Shown here: in pieces, positions 49,501 to 60,702 of the stretch
Layout: each line of letters begins with the position of its first letter
Numbering within the stretch: position 1 is the first letter of the stretch
Origin: Blattamonas nauphoetae
Lineage: Eukaryota > Preaxostyla > Oxymonadida
Assembly (NCBI GenBank): GCA_033064195.1
Contig: JARBJD010000240.1
Coordinates: 1 to 64,000 of the forward strand
Reading direction: 5' to 3'
DNA: 64,000 bases
Translations under genes and position numbers: made by a program
Notes under the pieces: model-generated
What the model saw: only the letters and a program-made list of their open reading frames with translations
What the model was told of the DNA's origin: nothing
The model's database searches: none

Positions 49501-50984
49501 GACAGTTCTGCAATGTCTTGGTTGAAGTGGGGCATGTGGTCAGAGGAATACGAGGGAAGATCTGCGTTATTCTTCCCTCCTCGGACATCCCCATAATCTT
49601 TATCGCCGATAGTGCAGTCATGAAAGACGAGTGATTGGAACTGACAATTAGTGGTAAACGACATTTGGGTGCTGGTGGCGGCTGAGCAACTGAGGACTGA
49701 GATGTTGGAGAACAACAGATTCTTTGGCAGGTCGTTAATTGCGATTGTTTCGACAACGGAGTGCATTCCAGTTGTGGCCTCACATCCAGTGAAAGTACAA
49801 CCAGAAACTCCGACTTGGCTGGCATACATGAAGAAGAGAGCACCACCGCCTGGAGTTGTGCAGCTGTTGAACTTGCAGTCTTTGATCGTGTCCGTTCCTG
49901 TATTATGGCTTCGATACACTGATGTATGTGTTGTGGCGTAACAATTACTGAACGTGCATTTGTCAACGATCATCGTCACCGTGTAGTCTTGGCGAACTCT
50001 GAGAGCTCCACCAAGTGCGGCATGACAGTCGGTGAACGTGCACGATGTGAGGTTAACTGTGATGCCAGATGCGGCAATGAACAAAGCACCGCCTTCGTTG
50101 TTTTCGTCGAGGGCTGGGGGAGAGCATCCGGTGAATGTATCACCATTGAAAGTTTTGGAGGAAGTGACATTCTGTTTCGCTGCATATGTTACTGCATTCG
50201 AAGGAGAATACCATCCCATGCGGACGCTGCGGGTGTGAGAGTTGTTGATACTGATCATCTCGGTGTCGCTGTTCAGGTCGCCCACGATTTGGCCATAAAA
50301 CGCGTTTGAGGTGTCGACCCAGTCTGACCCAACAATCAACGACGTTCCATGCGCAGAGATCGACGGGGTGGCACTGAAGGCTGTGGTGGGCGTGGTGGTC
50401 GACAGATTCAAAACTTGCGACGAGATCATTTCAACGGAACGTGTCAACGCGTCTCCAGTCAGGCACGATTCGTGTGACATCTTCACATTTGTCAGTCGGC
50501 TTGAAATCACCTACAGTCCACTCCACTTGTCTTCTGTCTTCAGCAGGCCTGTGGTCACTGAGTTTGGCGATTCGATTGAGAAACCACACATTTTGAACGA
50601 AAATGTGGCGGCGTTCGACACAACCAGATGGTCAGGCGATGTTGAAGCGATGGTAGCCTTCAAAACCAGCACCGTCGATTCTGACCCGTGGAACAGCTGA
50701 GTCTGGGTCGAGAAATCAATCGACGTGAACGACATGGTGGAGTTCAGAAATTGGAGCACAAAAGGCGAGGCATCATTCATGTCATTTGTGATTATTGTTG
50801 ATCCGGATGCAATCATTTCTTGATTTTGCTCCACGAACGAAAATGAATCCGAATTCAGAGTCGAGTGGTTCAGGTATATCGGTGCATTGTGATGTGGTGT
50901 GACAGGGGAAGAGAGAGATATGACATCCTTGAGATGTTGTGAGGGATGGGTGGTGACACAAAACAAGAGAAAGAAATAAAGCAT
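40461..50984 (-). CDS. Giant beta-helix surface receptor with pseudokinase tail (about 3,500 aa)
   Basis: The signal peptide (MLYFFLLFCVTTHPS) at 50984 is followed by more than 3,000 residues of right-handed beta-helix repeats (SLTFSECSL, GGSLTLTSCSFSGF types), a membrane span (WLIPVIVAVLVVIIFVIVI) and a basic stop-transfer RRRKNK. The cytoplasmic tail looks like a kinase (SPHSIQI at the catalytic-loop place, RWQAPE, SLGLILQEIETGMVPFGE, EERPSL) but lacks HRD and DFG, so it is a pseudokinase. An in-frame TAG at 50511-50513 interrupts near residue 158; it could be removed by a tiny intron or be a real lesion. Three 1,830-bp tandem units make up the middle. Likely a surface sensing or adhesion protein. 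Confidence 0.8.
43984..48240 (-). repeat. 1,830-bp in-frame tandem duplication inside receptor gene
   Basis: Matching points fall at 43984, 45814 and 47644, and at 44899 and 46729, exactly 1,830 bp (610 codons) apart. Long stretches are nearly identical between units. The third unit is partial. Confidence 0.9.
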
Positions 50985-51128
50985 CACAGATCACGCCCTT
51001 TGATTGGTTTCTTTCACCTTGGTTTGTGAAAACATGTATTCATTGATCGGCTGAGGCCAAAGAGCCGATGAAATGATAATGCATTCCCACAAAATGGAAT
51101 AATGTGTTTTTCTTCCTTTCTTTCCCCT

Positions 51129-53903
51129 TTATCGTTTCTCCTCCAATCCACTCGTCCCTTCCTCAATTTTCGGCAACACTGCACGAATCCCATTCATCTT
51201 CCTCTGATTCCCCTGCTTCCTCTTGTCTGCCAGCTGCCCCAGCCTCTCCCTCGCATCTTCCTTTCGTCGACACTCTCGTTTCACTCCTTCCTCTTCTTCT
51301 TCTTCCTTCACGCTCTTCTTTCCTTTCTGTGCTGCCTTCACTCCTCCCTGCGCACTCTCCTTCTTTCCCGTGAGCTGTCTGAACACAGCATCACGTGTTT
51401 TGTACCTCTGAATCGTCTGATCAGTCAGAAGACGGATCTGTTTTGTCTCTTCCTCCACAATCCAATCCTCACCCTCGCTCTCCTCCCCGTTCCACCCCTC
51501 GTTCTCCTCCTCCAGCTCATTCGCCGTCTCGTAATCCCCCTTCCATCCACCCACACTCATCTCCAGCAGTTCTTTCACTTGCTTCTCTTTCATTTTCGCT
51601 GCACAAACCCCCTCGTGCCTGTCGAGCTCTCCCAACGCAACAAACTGTCCGCAGAAATGGCATTCAGCCCAATCAGCCTCATCTCCATTCGCTGTCTCCA
51701 TCGCCCATCCATCGGCGGGGACTGACGATTCTGTGTTGGTGAATCCAGAGCCGAGAACAGCTGGTGCAGTTTGCTCCATGATGGGGAGAGAGAACGGGGT
51801 GCTTGAGAAAGAATTGAAGGCGTTTGAGGATGAGTGGATGTGGGTCGCGTTGAGAGAGGTGGATGGGAGCAGACCAGAGGCAAGACGAGGCGAGGGAGGT
51901 TGGAAAGATGAGAAAGAAATTATGGATTCGGAGAAATCCAACGATTGGTAGGACGAAGTCAAGAAATTGTTGTCGTGTGGGATGGGAAAGCTTGGGATCA
52001 GCTCAGAATCATCCATTCCAAGCGACGGAAAGGCGGATGAGCGCGGAGATGGCGGGAAGAATGTTGATGAATAAGAAAATGGGGTCGATGGCGTCAGGTT
52101 GGTGTATCCAGATGACGACGATGACATCGGCAGGAAAAGCGGAGGTGACGAAGATCGAGACATTGTTGAAAAAGAAAGTGGTGGGGAGTCGATTGTGGTT
52201 GATTGGGTGATGAAAGGGATGGTTGGAGATGGAGATCGTCTTTTTGGTGGTTGTTCTGCCTTTAATGCAGGAAGAGTCGAAAAATGCGACGAGGGCAGAA
52301 AAACAGGTGCTTTTGGGTTCATTTTTGGGACTTTGAAGGTTTCAGGGGCTGATCGATCCGGATCCTTCCCATCTTCCGAAGTTCGGTTGGCATCGACTGG
52401 GCTGGTCTCGTCTTGATTGATTTGAGCATCCACCTTGGCGGAGGATGGATTGGTGGAGGGGAGAGGGAATGTTGGGTTCTGTGGAAGGGTCAGCGACAAC
52501 ACGAGATGTTGACCGAAAAGACTTTGGAAGGAGGACGAGGCAGCGACGGCGGATTTGGCGGACTGGGAGGGGAAGAGAAAGAGGAGAGAAAAATGAAGAA
52601 TGGAGAGAAGGGGGCGATGAATCGGGGGAAATGAAGAGTGGGAGGATCGGTCGTTGAAATGACGCGATGACGCTAATGACAAAGAAACGGATGGGAGACA
52701 CACCTCAACTCCACTGCTGTTCTTCCCAAACTGAACCTTAGCTTCAAATTGAGCCTGATGCTGCAGGGCAGGGATCGCAATTCTTTCGATCAACCCAAAT
52801 TGTTGAAAAAAGAGAGACAGCGATGCCACAGTAAGGAGTTCATGCGAAGAAGGTGGTGAGGGAGCGAACCATCTAGCATTCGTCTCTGATAGAGAAGAGT
52901 CAACGTGAGAGGAGGACGGCGGGAGAGCAACGGTGGATTGGAGGATATAGACTGTGTTGGTGATCGTCTTCCCATCACACCACTCGACAATCAAACGACC
53001 AACACACTGCTGTCGACGGGAGGGTGGGGGAGGGTCTGAAATGGGAAAAAGATGTGTGATGAAATTGATCAGATTTGATACCCTTTCTTTCGGGGAGTTC
53101 GTCAAGATCGAGATCACTCCGTTTAATAAGCCTTCCTTCCAACTCCTTCTTTGCCTTCTCAGCCTCCGCACGAGAAGAAAAGGATACAAAACACTGTCGA
53201 GTTGGGACGGAGAAATCAAATGATGAGAGGCGTCCGATTCGTCTATGGGGAGGATAAACAAAGGGTGAGAGCATACTGGAGCCAGGACTGGAGGAGTTGT
53301 TGAGGGATTTGAGGTGGTATGCGAGAAATTAGAAGGGTGGTGTTTCGTTCTGCTAGTCCCACACGGAGGGTATGGTCGCCAATGGTCTGGAGAAGAGAGA
53401 AGAAAATTGGAGAAATAAGGGAAAAAGAGGGATTATGAGCTGTCAGAACAATTAAAATCGGAAAAAAGATGGTTTTCGGTTTGGATGGCATACAAATCGT
53501 TGTCCATTATCGATAATACGCTGAACGGTTTCTTCATCTGCATAATAGACAAAACCATATGCCAAGCGCTTTCTTTTCTTCTTGTCAAATCGAAGATCAA
53601 GTCGGGTGACTTCACCCAATTGAGCGAACGCCTCGTGGAGTTCAGTTTCACTTAAAACTTGTGGAATATCACCCAGAAATAACCCAACTATCGAAAAGAA
53701 GAGATTAGGAAAAAATTGAGGGATGATGATTGTTGAATCAAGAAAATGGTGATGAAAACATTCTTCCTGGGCTGAAAGGAATGATAACAATGAGGGAGAA
53801 AAAAGTGATACAATTCTCCGCTTGTAAGGTTTCTTGGGACATTGCTGAACTTGAAAATCTTAATAGAGTCTGGAATTGTAAGAAGAGGGATGTCTAGATC
53901 CAT
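51129..53903 (-). CDS. Multi-RRM RNA-binding protein with C2HC-type zinc finger
   Basis: A multi-exon gene. RRM pieces are SIKIFKFSNVPRNLTSGEL at the start, then LFLGDIP...LAYGFVYYADEE (RNP2/RNP1), TTLLISRIPPQIPQQLLQSW...QCFVSFSSRAEAEKA, and CVGRLIVEWCDG...EAKVQFG. Introns that restore frame are 53493-53387, 53276-53243 (34 nt), 53081-53036 and 52703-52563. A Ser/Pro-rich linker leads to a zinc finger CHFCGQFVALGELDRHEGVC and a highly charged coiled-coil end with TAA at 51129. The first exons (53903-53690, with an intron 53811-53772) are not fully resolved. Likely an RNA-processing or mRNA-binding factor. Confidence 0.75.
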
Positions 53904-54335
53904 GGAACCATAATAAAAAAATGAACATTCTTCTGGTTTCGAAGGACCTTCTGACCTCTGGATTGATGGGTGTGTGAAAAGAACTGCTGAGTGAAAAATG
54001 CAGACATCACATCGTGTAACAAATCTCAATATTTTTTGAAAAATTCAAAAAAGAGTTTGAAAGTGATTGGAAAATTGAAAAGTGAACTGTTAGAGAGGCG
54101 ATTCAGAGTGTCACAGGTTGGAATTACATCTCAAATTGTGTCCAGTTCCTTTGAATGTTACATGTGACTTCTTCAACTCTCCCCAAAACGTGATCTCATT
54201 CAGATCGCCAATGGAGCCAGAATCCTCACGGGTTCAGAACAGTAAGGTGGTTCGCGGGAAATAATATAGAAAACGGAACCCTTTACTCTTCGTCATCTCC
54301 TCCCTCCGACATTCGTTGCGTTCAAAGTGGAAGCG
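53904..54335. other. Intergenic, divergent promoters
   Basis: AT-rich spacer between the RRM gene and a plus-strand gene; no feature could be supported. Confidence 0.4.
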
Positions 54336-54702
54336 ATGGAGAACAATCAGACAGAAAAACTCGCCAAAGCGTCGTGGGTGCGTCTTGGATCAGTCATCAA
54401 TGGAAAGGTGGTGAATCATTCGGAAAAATGGAAGAGGGTTTGCGTATCGTTCTTTGTGATGTATGTTTGCAATTTCTTTGTCAGGAATGGAAAAAGTGAT
54501 TGGGAAGAAGGCTCTGGAACACGGTCGTTCAGTGTCCCAAGACCCGAACCGAACCCAAACGGCAGCAGAGTTTGTGTCTCGGATTCTGCCTCATCTTGGA
54601 GTAACTGAAGCGAGCGAGGCACCTGCACGATCAGGAACGACAGAGACAGACACCAAAGTTGGAGCAACGTCCGAGCAGTCACTAGTTGAGCCCCAAACGT
54701 AA
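54336..54702 (+). CDS. Small unidentified two-exon gene
   Basis: The ATG at 54336 opens MENNQTEKLAKASWVRLGSV. A GTTTGC...TGTCAG segment at 54438-54484 looks like an intron of the type used by neighbouring genes. The downstream frame with the best composition (ALEHGRSVSQDPNRTQTAAE, SRILPHLGVTEASE) ends TAA at 54702. Simple joining does not place both parts in one frame, so the exon structure is uncertain. No family recognised. Confidence 0.35.
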
Positions 54703-55114
54703 AAAGAAGAATCTGGACTGTAAACAGACTAAGATTCAACTGTTATAGACTTCTGTATCTGATCCGGTGAAAGCTCTTCTTTTAATCATTCGTCGATTTC
54801 TATTCTGTCTTCTCATGCACTTTCTTAATGTCTTCTGTTCCATTTCGTTTTCGTTTGATTTTTGTGTCCAACTTCTGTCTTGTGTTGCTTTGAGATTTTG
54901 CAGTAATTATCTTCCGAGGCGAGACGAGTCAAGAATGGTTTCAACGACTAGCTGGGCCGATCAGGAGAAACGATGAAGAAAGTGTAGATCACCACGTTAT
55001 GAGTAAGAAAACAAAACCTTACATCAGAAAAATACGAGTGACATGATATCAATGAAGAACATCGAGTGAAATGTTGGTTTGTGGCGACCGAGTTCCTTTG
55101 GTGTGACGAGTCAT
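54703..55114. other. No feature seen
   Basis: Non-coding or unidentified; short frames only. Confidence 0.4.
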
Positions 55115-56119
55115 CTAGACATGGCGGCTACGGTTGATTCCCAAAAAATGAAGGATGTTGTATGAGGAAAACATCAAAGTTGTTGCATTCCCCACTGATT
55201 CGTCGAGATTCTGTCTTTGTTCGAGTGTATCTCTGAACCCTTCCTGCTCCAGTGTCTGCAACAATAACCGCCCTCCGCGCACGGATTTGGCTCCATTGTC
55301 CTTCCACTTCATGATTAAATTGGATATGGACGAGAGAACGCTCATGTGCTCGTTTCTGTTTTCGGATTGGACGAGAATCGAGTGGAAGGCCATGGGGATG
55401 TTAGAAGACGAAAGAAAATTGTGAGTTGGTTGATGCAACACACTCGCTTTAAAGATGCAGAATATCAACGGCTTGATAACAATGGAGACACTCTTCCACG
55501 GCAGTCGGAGAATCTGGTGACTAATACGGGCGAGTGATGGCTCTATTGGAATGAACACTTCACGGAGGACCATATCTCGGATCGATTGATGGCCAGTGTT
55601 GGAATCGGTCGAGATTTTGCGACAACTGCGGGTTGAGGTGAGACGCAGGCCAAATTCAATAATCACGAGAACAGCGCGTAGGAGGCTCTTATCAGCGATC
55701 TCTGGAAGCTCCCGCAGATACGGCGTTAAAGGGGGGTCGTATTTTGGCCAGCGCGAGGGTAATTTCTTGAGGGTGGATTGGCTTTCCCTGAAGCATCGTT
55801 GAACGATGGGAATCGTATCCTCCACAATTGATGGAAAGGGCATCGACAAGAGAAGCACGAGCGAATCCAAAAATACACGGATGGGATCGGTTGATCCTTG
55901 TCCCAGTGCCATCATCAAATCGTAGCTGGTGAAAAGGAGAGGCATGTTCCAGCTAATGGAACGCAAAAATGTGGAAATTTGTCGAACAAGTGCCTCATCG
56001 AACGTGTATCCATCTCTGACCATGGAAATCAGAGATGAAAAAGCATGTGCTACAGAATCTACGGTGACGGGATCATTTCGACTCCATTTCAGGAACGGAG
56101 AGTATTTTGGAGCTGTCAT
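55115..56119 (-). CDS. Helical-repeat protein, unknown function (334 aa)
   Basis: One open frame from ATG 56119 (MTAPKYSPFLKWSRNDPVTV) to TAG. It is leucine-rich and mostly helical: VAHAFSSLISMVRDGYTFDE, RQISTFLRSISWNMPLLF, SLLRAVLVIIEFGLRL. The pattern suggests an armadillo/HEAT-like solenoid. No catalytic or membrane signature. Its length and uninterrupted frame support a real gene; the role is unknown. Confidence 0.6.
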   Translation of the reverse strand: MTAPKYSPFLKWSRNDPVTVDSVAHAFSSLISMVRDGYTFDEALVRQISTFLRSISWNMPLLFTSYDLMMALGQGSTDPIRVFLDSLVLLLSMPFPSIVEDTIPIVQRCFRESQSTLKKLPSRWPKYDPPLTPYLRELPEIADKSLLRAVLVIIEFGLRLTSTRSCRKISTDSNTGHQSIRDMVLREVFIPIEPSLARISHQILRLPWKSVSIVIKPLIFCIFKASVLHQPTHNFLSSSNIPMAFHSILVQSENRNEHMSVLSSISNLIMKWKDNGAKSVRGGRLLLQTLEQEGFRDTLEQRQNLDESVGNATTLMFSSYNILHFLGINRSRHV

Positions 56120-56400
56120 GAGATGATGAGAAGGAAATGAGGGATACCGTCTGAGGAGACCATTCTAATGTTGTGAAATTCTCTTGATAACTGTGGGACG
56201 TTTGTTTCTGATGATTTGATGGGACGATCAAGATCAACTCTGAAAGGAGAACACATATGCTCGTGAGGAGTTGCAACTCAGGAGTTGACATTGAGAAAAC
56301 ACGACTGCCAATCGATTGACGATTTTAAACTCACAAAAGTGAAAGGATGAGTCACTGAAAACTGATTGTTGTGGGATCAGCTGTTTCACTTATTCTCCAC

Positions 56401-57170
56401 ATGCAATCATCTGCTAATTCGAGTCCATCTGACTCTTTACATCGTTCCACCTCGCGGCAGATTCACAATGATCCAACTTATCTCCAAACACTTCCCCCAT
56501 TGACTTTCACAGATTCTTCTCATTTCTCCCTAAATCACACAATAATCACCCGAACGAGTCCTAGTCAGGGTGACTATGGTGATTCTTTTTGGAGCTCTGC
56601 CCTTCATTCCGACCAATACGCATCTGGAGTGATCTCCATCACAATCACGATTCTCTCGATTCCAGGTTTGCTTGATTCCTCCTCATTGTTTGATCAGATC
56701 ACTATTGTCAGATCAATGTTGGTTTGATGGACTCCAACGATCCAATTCCCAAAGTTGATGAAATCCTTGGATCTCGAGTCAAAAGTCTGTTTTTCTCTCT
56801 TCTCAGCGACTCAGACTCTGCCAGTCTCGACAGATATGGCTATCTCTGGTTCACCACTCCAGCAGACCATTTCAATGATTATTGCCAATCTGTTCTGAAT
56901 GAAGGAGATTGTGTGCGAATGGAAGTTGATCTTGACTCAACACCTCGAACACTGCAATTCTTTGTGAATGGCGAGGCTGGATGGTGTTACGTGTCAGGAA
57001 TCCCTTTATCAGTGCGAATTGGAGTCTGATTCTCTTCTCTCTCATTTTTCTCACTTTTCAGTCTTCTGTCTGTGTACAAGGAACATCATTCCGAATTGAC
57101 AACATTTCTCGCCTCTCCCAACCCACTCCAATCTCAGAAGAAATACACAAGACCATCTGGAGAGCATTTC
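56401..57170 (+). pseudogene. SPRY/B30.2 domain gene lacking its upstream part
   Basis: It encodes a SPRY domain in exons: DSSHFSLNHTIITRTSP to SITITILSIP, then a 32-nt GTTTGC...GATCAG intron, then INVGLMDSNDPIPKVDEILG to FFVNGEAGWCYVSGIPLSVR. A further segment (GTSFRIDNISRLSQPTPI) continues in frame if a 41-nt GTCTGA...TTTCAG intron after 57024 is removed. It is the paralogue of the SPRY end of the 58113-60350 gene, but no kinase or coiled-coil precedes it. The sequence beyond is rearranged at the ABC fragment. Confidence 0.6.
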
Positions 57171-57236
57171 CGTCTCTGTGGAGGAAGGTGTGGCTCACTT
57201 GTTTTGGATTTATGGTCAGATGGAGCAGGAACTCTG

Positions 57237-57453
57237 TTTCAAGATATCTGCAGCTCGCCGCCGGACAGCATCGACGGGTAGTGCGTCAGCCGGTCGCCCA
57301 TCTGCACGCGTTCCAAAAGTTTCTTCGCTTTTTCCTTCCGACGCTTTGGGCCATACCCACGGAACGTCAGAGGCAGCTCCACGTTCTCCAGGGCGGTCAT
57401 CGACGCCAGAAGGTTGAATGTTTGGAACGCAAAACCACTTTGAGGTTCGACGG
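57237..57453 (-). pseudogene. ABC transporter ATPase fragment, GC-rich
   Basis: About 70 residues of a MacB/LolD-type ABC ATPase: the Q-loop stretch GFAFQTFNLLASMTALENVE, LPLTFRGYGPKRRKEKAKKL and the signature LSGGE just before the break at 57237. Walker A, Walker B and the rest are missing. The stretch is markedly richer in G and C than its neighbours. An acceptor-like AG precedes it, so it may have been an exon. It is probably the remnant of a transferred or relocated gene. Confidence 0.65.
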
Positions 57454-58112
57454 GCAGGGGAGGAGATAGAGAGGATATGGGAGAGAGTAGAAGAAGGAGA
57501 GGAGTAATGAAGGAAGAACAAAGCCACACAGATGCTTCAGGCGGATTGTGGCAAGCTCGTTGTCGGTTGTGTGAGGATTTGGGGAGACGAATGCTGAAGT
57601 GGGATTCCTGTGTGGGTGAGTGGAGAGGAAAGAACAGAAAAGGCCAGACTCGTCGATTCAGAAACAAGAACAAGTTTCGTGCCTGCTTTGCACATCCCGA
57701 CCGAATCAGGAGTGTCCCCATCCCAATCAATTCTCTGCCCCAATGTCCCATCCTCGTTCTCAACATGAAGAGCAAGGTTGGACATCGATGACCGGCTAAG
57801 TTTCGACTGGATCACTCCCTTATTCCCCTCCAATGTCTCCGCTCCTGTCATCCCAATCATGTTCAATGGCTCACCCACTGAGTGGATTGTGAAAGAGATT
57901 CATCTTGATCAATGAACCCATTGTTTTGCAGATTCACTTCTCACGAAAACAGTCGTTCTAAACACCACCAATTACAAAGTAATATCTGAAATGAATAACG
58001 ATGAGACTGACATGATAAGTTTGGAGAGAGTCTGAGCAAAGACTCGCTTCGGATGGTGTTGTTCTTGACGTCTTCAGAAGACACTCAACCATGAGGCCAA
58101 GGTGGTTCATGA
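57454..58112. other. Unassigned region with one exon-like stretch
   Basis: On the minus strand 57878 to about 57640 is open and protein-like (LALHVENEDGTLGQRIDWDG, SVGMCKAGTKLVLVSESTS). It may belong to a SPRY-type or other repeat protein but is not recognised. Confidence 0.35.
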
Positions 58113-60350
58113 TTACCATTTCACTTCCATCATCTCTTCTAAGATTGGTGTTGGATGTGAAAGGCGAGAAATGTTGTCAATTCGGAAAGATGTTCCATCT
58201 CCTTTGACAGAAGTCTAAAGAACGAGAAAAATGGGAGAAAAAAGAGAATCAGACTCCAATTCGCACTGATGAAGGGATTCCTGACACGTAACACCATCCA
58301 GCATCGCCATTCACAAAGAATTGCAGTGTTCGCGGTGTTGAGTCAAGATCAACTTCCATTCGAACACAATCTCCTTCTGCCAGTTCAGAACGGTAACAAC
58401 TACACAACGTGGATGATGTAGTGCTGAAGTTGAGATAACCATCGTTGTTGAGACTGACAGAGTCTGAGAAGATGAGAAGAGAGAAAAACAGACTTCTGAC
58501 ACGAGATCCAAGTAATGCACCAAGTGCAGGAATCGGAGATGAAGAATCCATCAAACCAAAATGGATATTTCCTGTGTCATCTGTGAAGGATGGTGGAGAA
58601 ATTAAAGATCATACAATCCAGAGAGAGAATCGTGATTTCAACAGATATCACTCCATTCGTGAAAATGTTGGGAAGCAACACCGAACTCCACGCTGAACCA
58701 CCGTATGGATTTGTTCCAACACCAGTGCGAGTGATTTCGTTGTTGTTTACGCGAAAGTGAGACGGACATGTGAAGATAAAGGAAGACACGGCAGGTACTG
58801 TTAGTGTGACTGATCTGGGCACATCTCGCTGTGTGTGAGCGGCTCGTTTCAGTCTTCGATTCTCCTCCTGCGCGGCAGACAGTTTCCTCTCCAAAGTCTG
58901 TATTTTGGTTTTGTCAGCTTGATGTGCTTGTTCTTGCTTGTGGAGAAGTTGTTGAGTCTTCTTGTGTTCAGTCTGTTCTCGAATCAGCGCTTCATGTTCT
59001 TTCGCGTGTTCTTGTTGTTCTTTAGCACGTTCTCGTTGTTCTTTTTTGAGTTGTTGGCGAGTTGCTTCGAGTAGTGAGACTTGCTCACCGATCTGTGCAT
59101 TCTGCTCATTGATTCGTGCTTCATATTTCTGCTTTGTTGCCTGAAATGCATTTTGAAACTGTTGGCGTGTTGTGTCGAGTTCTTGCGTGACGAAGCGAGA
59201 GAGTGGCGTTTCAGGACCCAACACACTCTGAAGACGATTCGTTCGAACAAGTTCGGCAGACGAGATTCGTTGCGAAGGATTCTGAGAACACGGACAAAAA
59301 GAGGAAGAGATGAAGAGAGGGAAAGAAGGAAAGAAAGAAGGAAAGACACACTTTGCTCAGAAGAAGAGAGAGAAGAATCTGAACTTCTCCCGCAATCCCT
59401 TCCGAAGAGCAAATCTCACCAATGTCAAATCCCAAAACCGATTTCTCAATCTCAACAGAACTCCCTCCAACAATCCACGAACGACTTGTCAGCATTTCCA
59501 GAAGAAGCTGCCCAAATGCCCACATGTCTCCCGCAAACGACCCAATCGAGCTCCCTGTCTTTCCTGTCTTTCCTGCAAGTTTGAAGAATTCTGGCGCCCA
59601 ACACTGCATCGTTCCACATTCCGCTGAGTTGCTTGTTTTCATCGTTCCTGTCCCAACAACTCCTCCAAAATCCCCTGACACATCACAAAGAACACACATC
59701 ACACAAAACACAGAAAAGACCAGACAACCAAAATAATCACGAAAATGAAGAATATGAAGGAAAAATGAAGAAAGAGGAAGAAATCGAGAGAAGAGCAAAC
59801 CAAGTTTCGCAATCCCATCTTTCCCAATCAGAACATTCGACCCCTTCAGATCTCCATAGATCTCTCCATGTGAATGCAGAAACGCAATCCCGTCCAGAAC
59901 ATCTCGCATCACTCGATACACTCGCTGAAACACAAAAACACAAACACTCACAAAACACACCACAAACAACATCAATCCATCAAGTAAATCAGAAATTACA
60001 AAAATAACAAAAAAAGAATTGAAAATTAGGAAAAGAGAATGACAAACCACAACATCCATCTTTCCCCCAAGTTTCGAGTTTTCGCAAAGTTCGTCGTGAA
60101 GCGAGTGAGAACACAGTTCCAGAACAACAAAATGCGCATTGTCCCCTTCAATCACCTCCACAAACCCAACCACATTCCGATGCTGGTTCTTCGAAAGTTT
60201 CGAGATTTCATGCTCATTCTTCTCGAAATCTGATTCCGATGTGAACGGCAGGATCTTCATCGCAAAATGTTCATCCGATGGTGTTTTCGACACTTCGTGC
60301 ACTGATCCAAATCTTCCTTGGCCCAGTGTTCGGATGAATTTGTCTGACAT
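58113..60350 (-). CDS. Protein kinase with coiled-coil and SPRY domain
   Basis: Starts MSDKFIRTLGQGRFGSVHEV (glycine loop), with AMKI lysine and catalytic loop YGDLKGSNVLI. The DFG is rebuilt exactly by splicing (KLG + DFGG), and the lobe ends NPSQRISSAELVRTNRLQ. Introns are 60047-59925, 59800-59675, 59351-59282, 58614-58581 (34 nt) and probably 58253-58214 (GTCTGA start). A Gln/Glu-rich coiled coil (about 59200-58840) is followed by a SPRY domain (YDTGNIHFGLMDSSSPIP, FFVNGDAGWCYVSGIPSSVR). The Asp, Lys and DFG suggest an active kinase; SPRY suggests partner binding. Confidence 0.82.
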
Positions 60351-60702
60351 TGAAATAAACAAGGTGAAGAATCAGAAAATAAAACGGATTGTTCTCAACA
60401 GAAATAAACAAGAGAGCGAAACGAACACTAAAAGAGTACATTCAATCACACATGGTTCGGGAACCTTAACTTCAAATCGTTTCTTCGCTTTTGGTTGAGG
60501 TTGAACTGGCTCCATTTCCAAATCGTGGTTTGATCAAGTATATCGTGCTGTCATTGTGTCTCTCTCTCCGAAAGAGCGATATTCGGTGTGACCGTACATT
60601 TGGAAAATCTAATGTCGCCCAGAGTCCAACAGTCTGTCGCTGATCTGAACATTGACGAAGTATGGGTTCAAAATCAAACGTTTCTTTGTTTTCATCGTTT
60701 TG
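60351..60702. other. Divergent intergenic region
   Basis: Lies between the kinase gene and the second beta-helix gene. No motif could be assigned. Confidence 0.4.

Noticed and set aside
40750-50700. Plus-strand ORFs opposite the giant receptor (for example 43984-44730, 45814-46536)
   Set aside because: They are antisense shadows of the beta-helix repeats and recur at the same 1,830-bp period.
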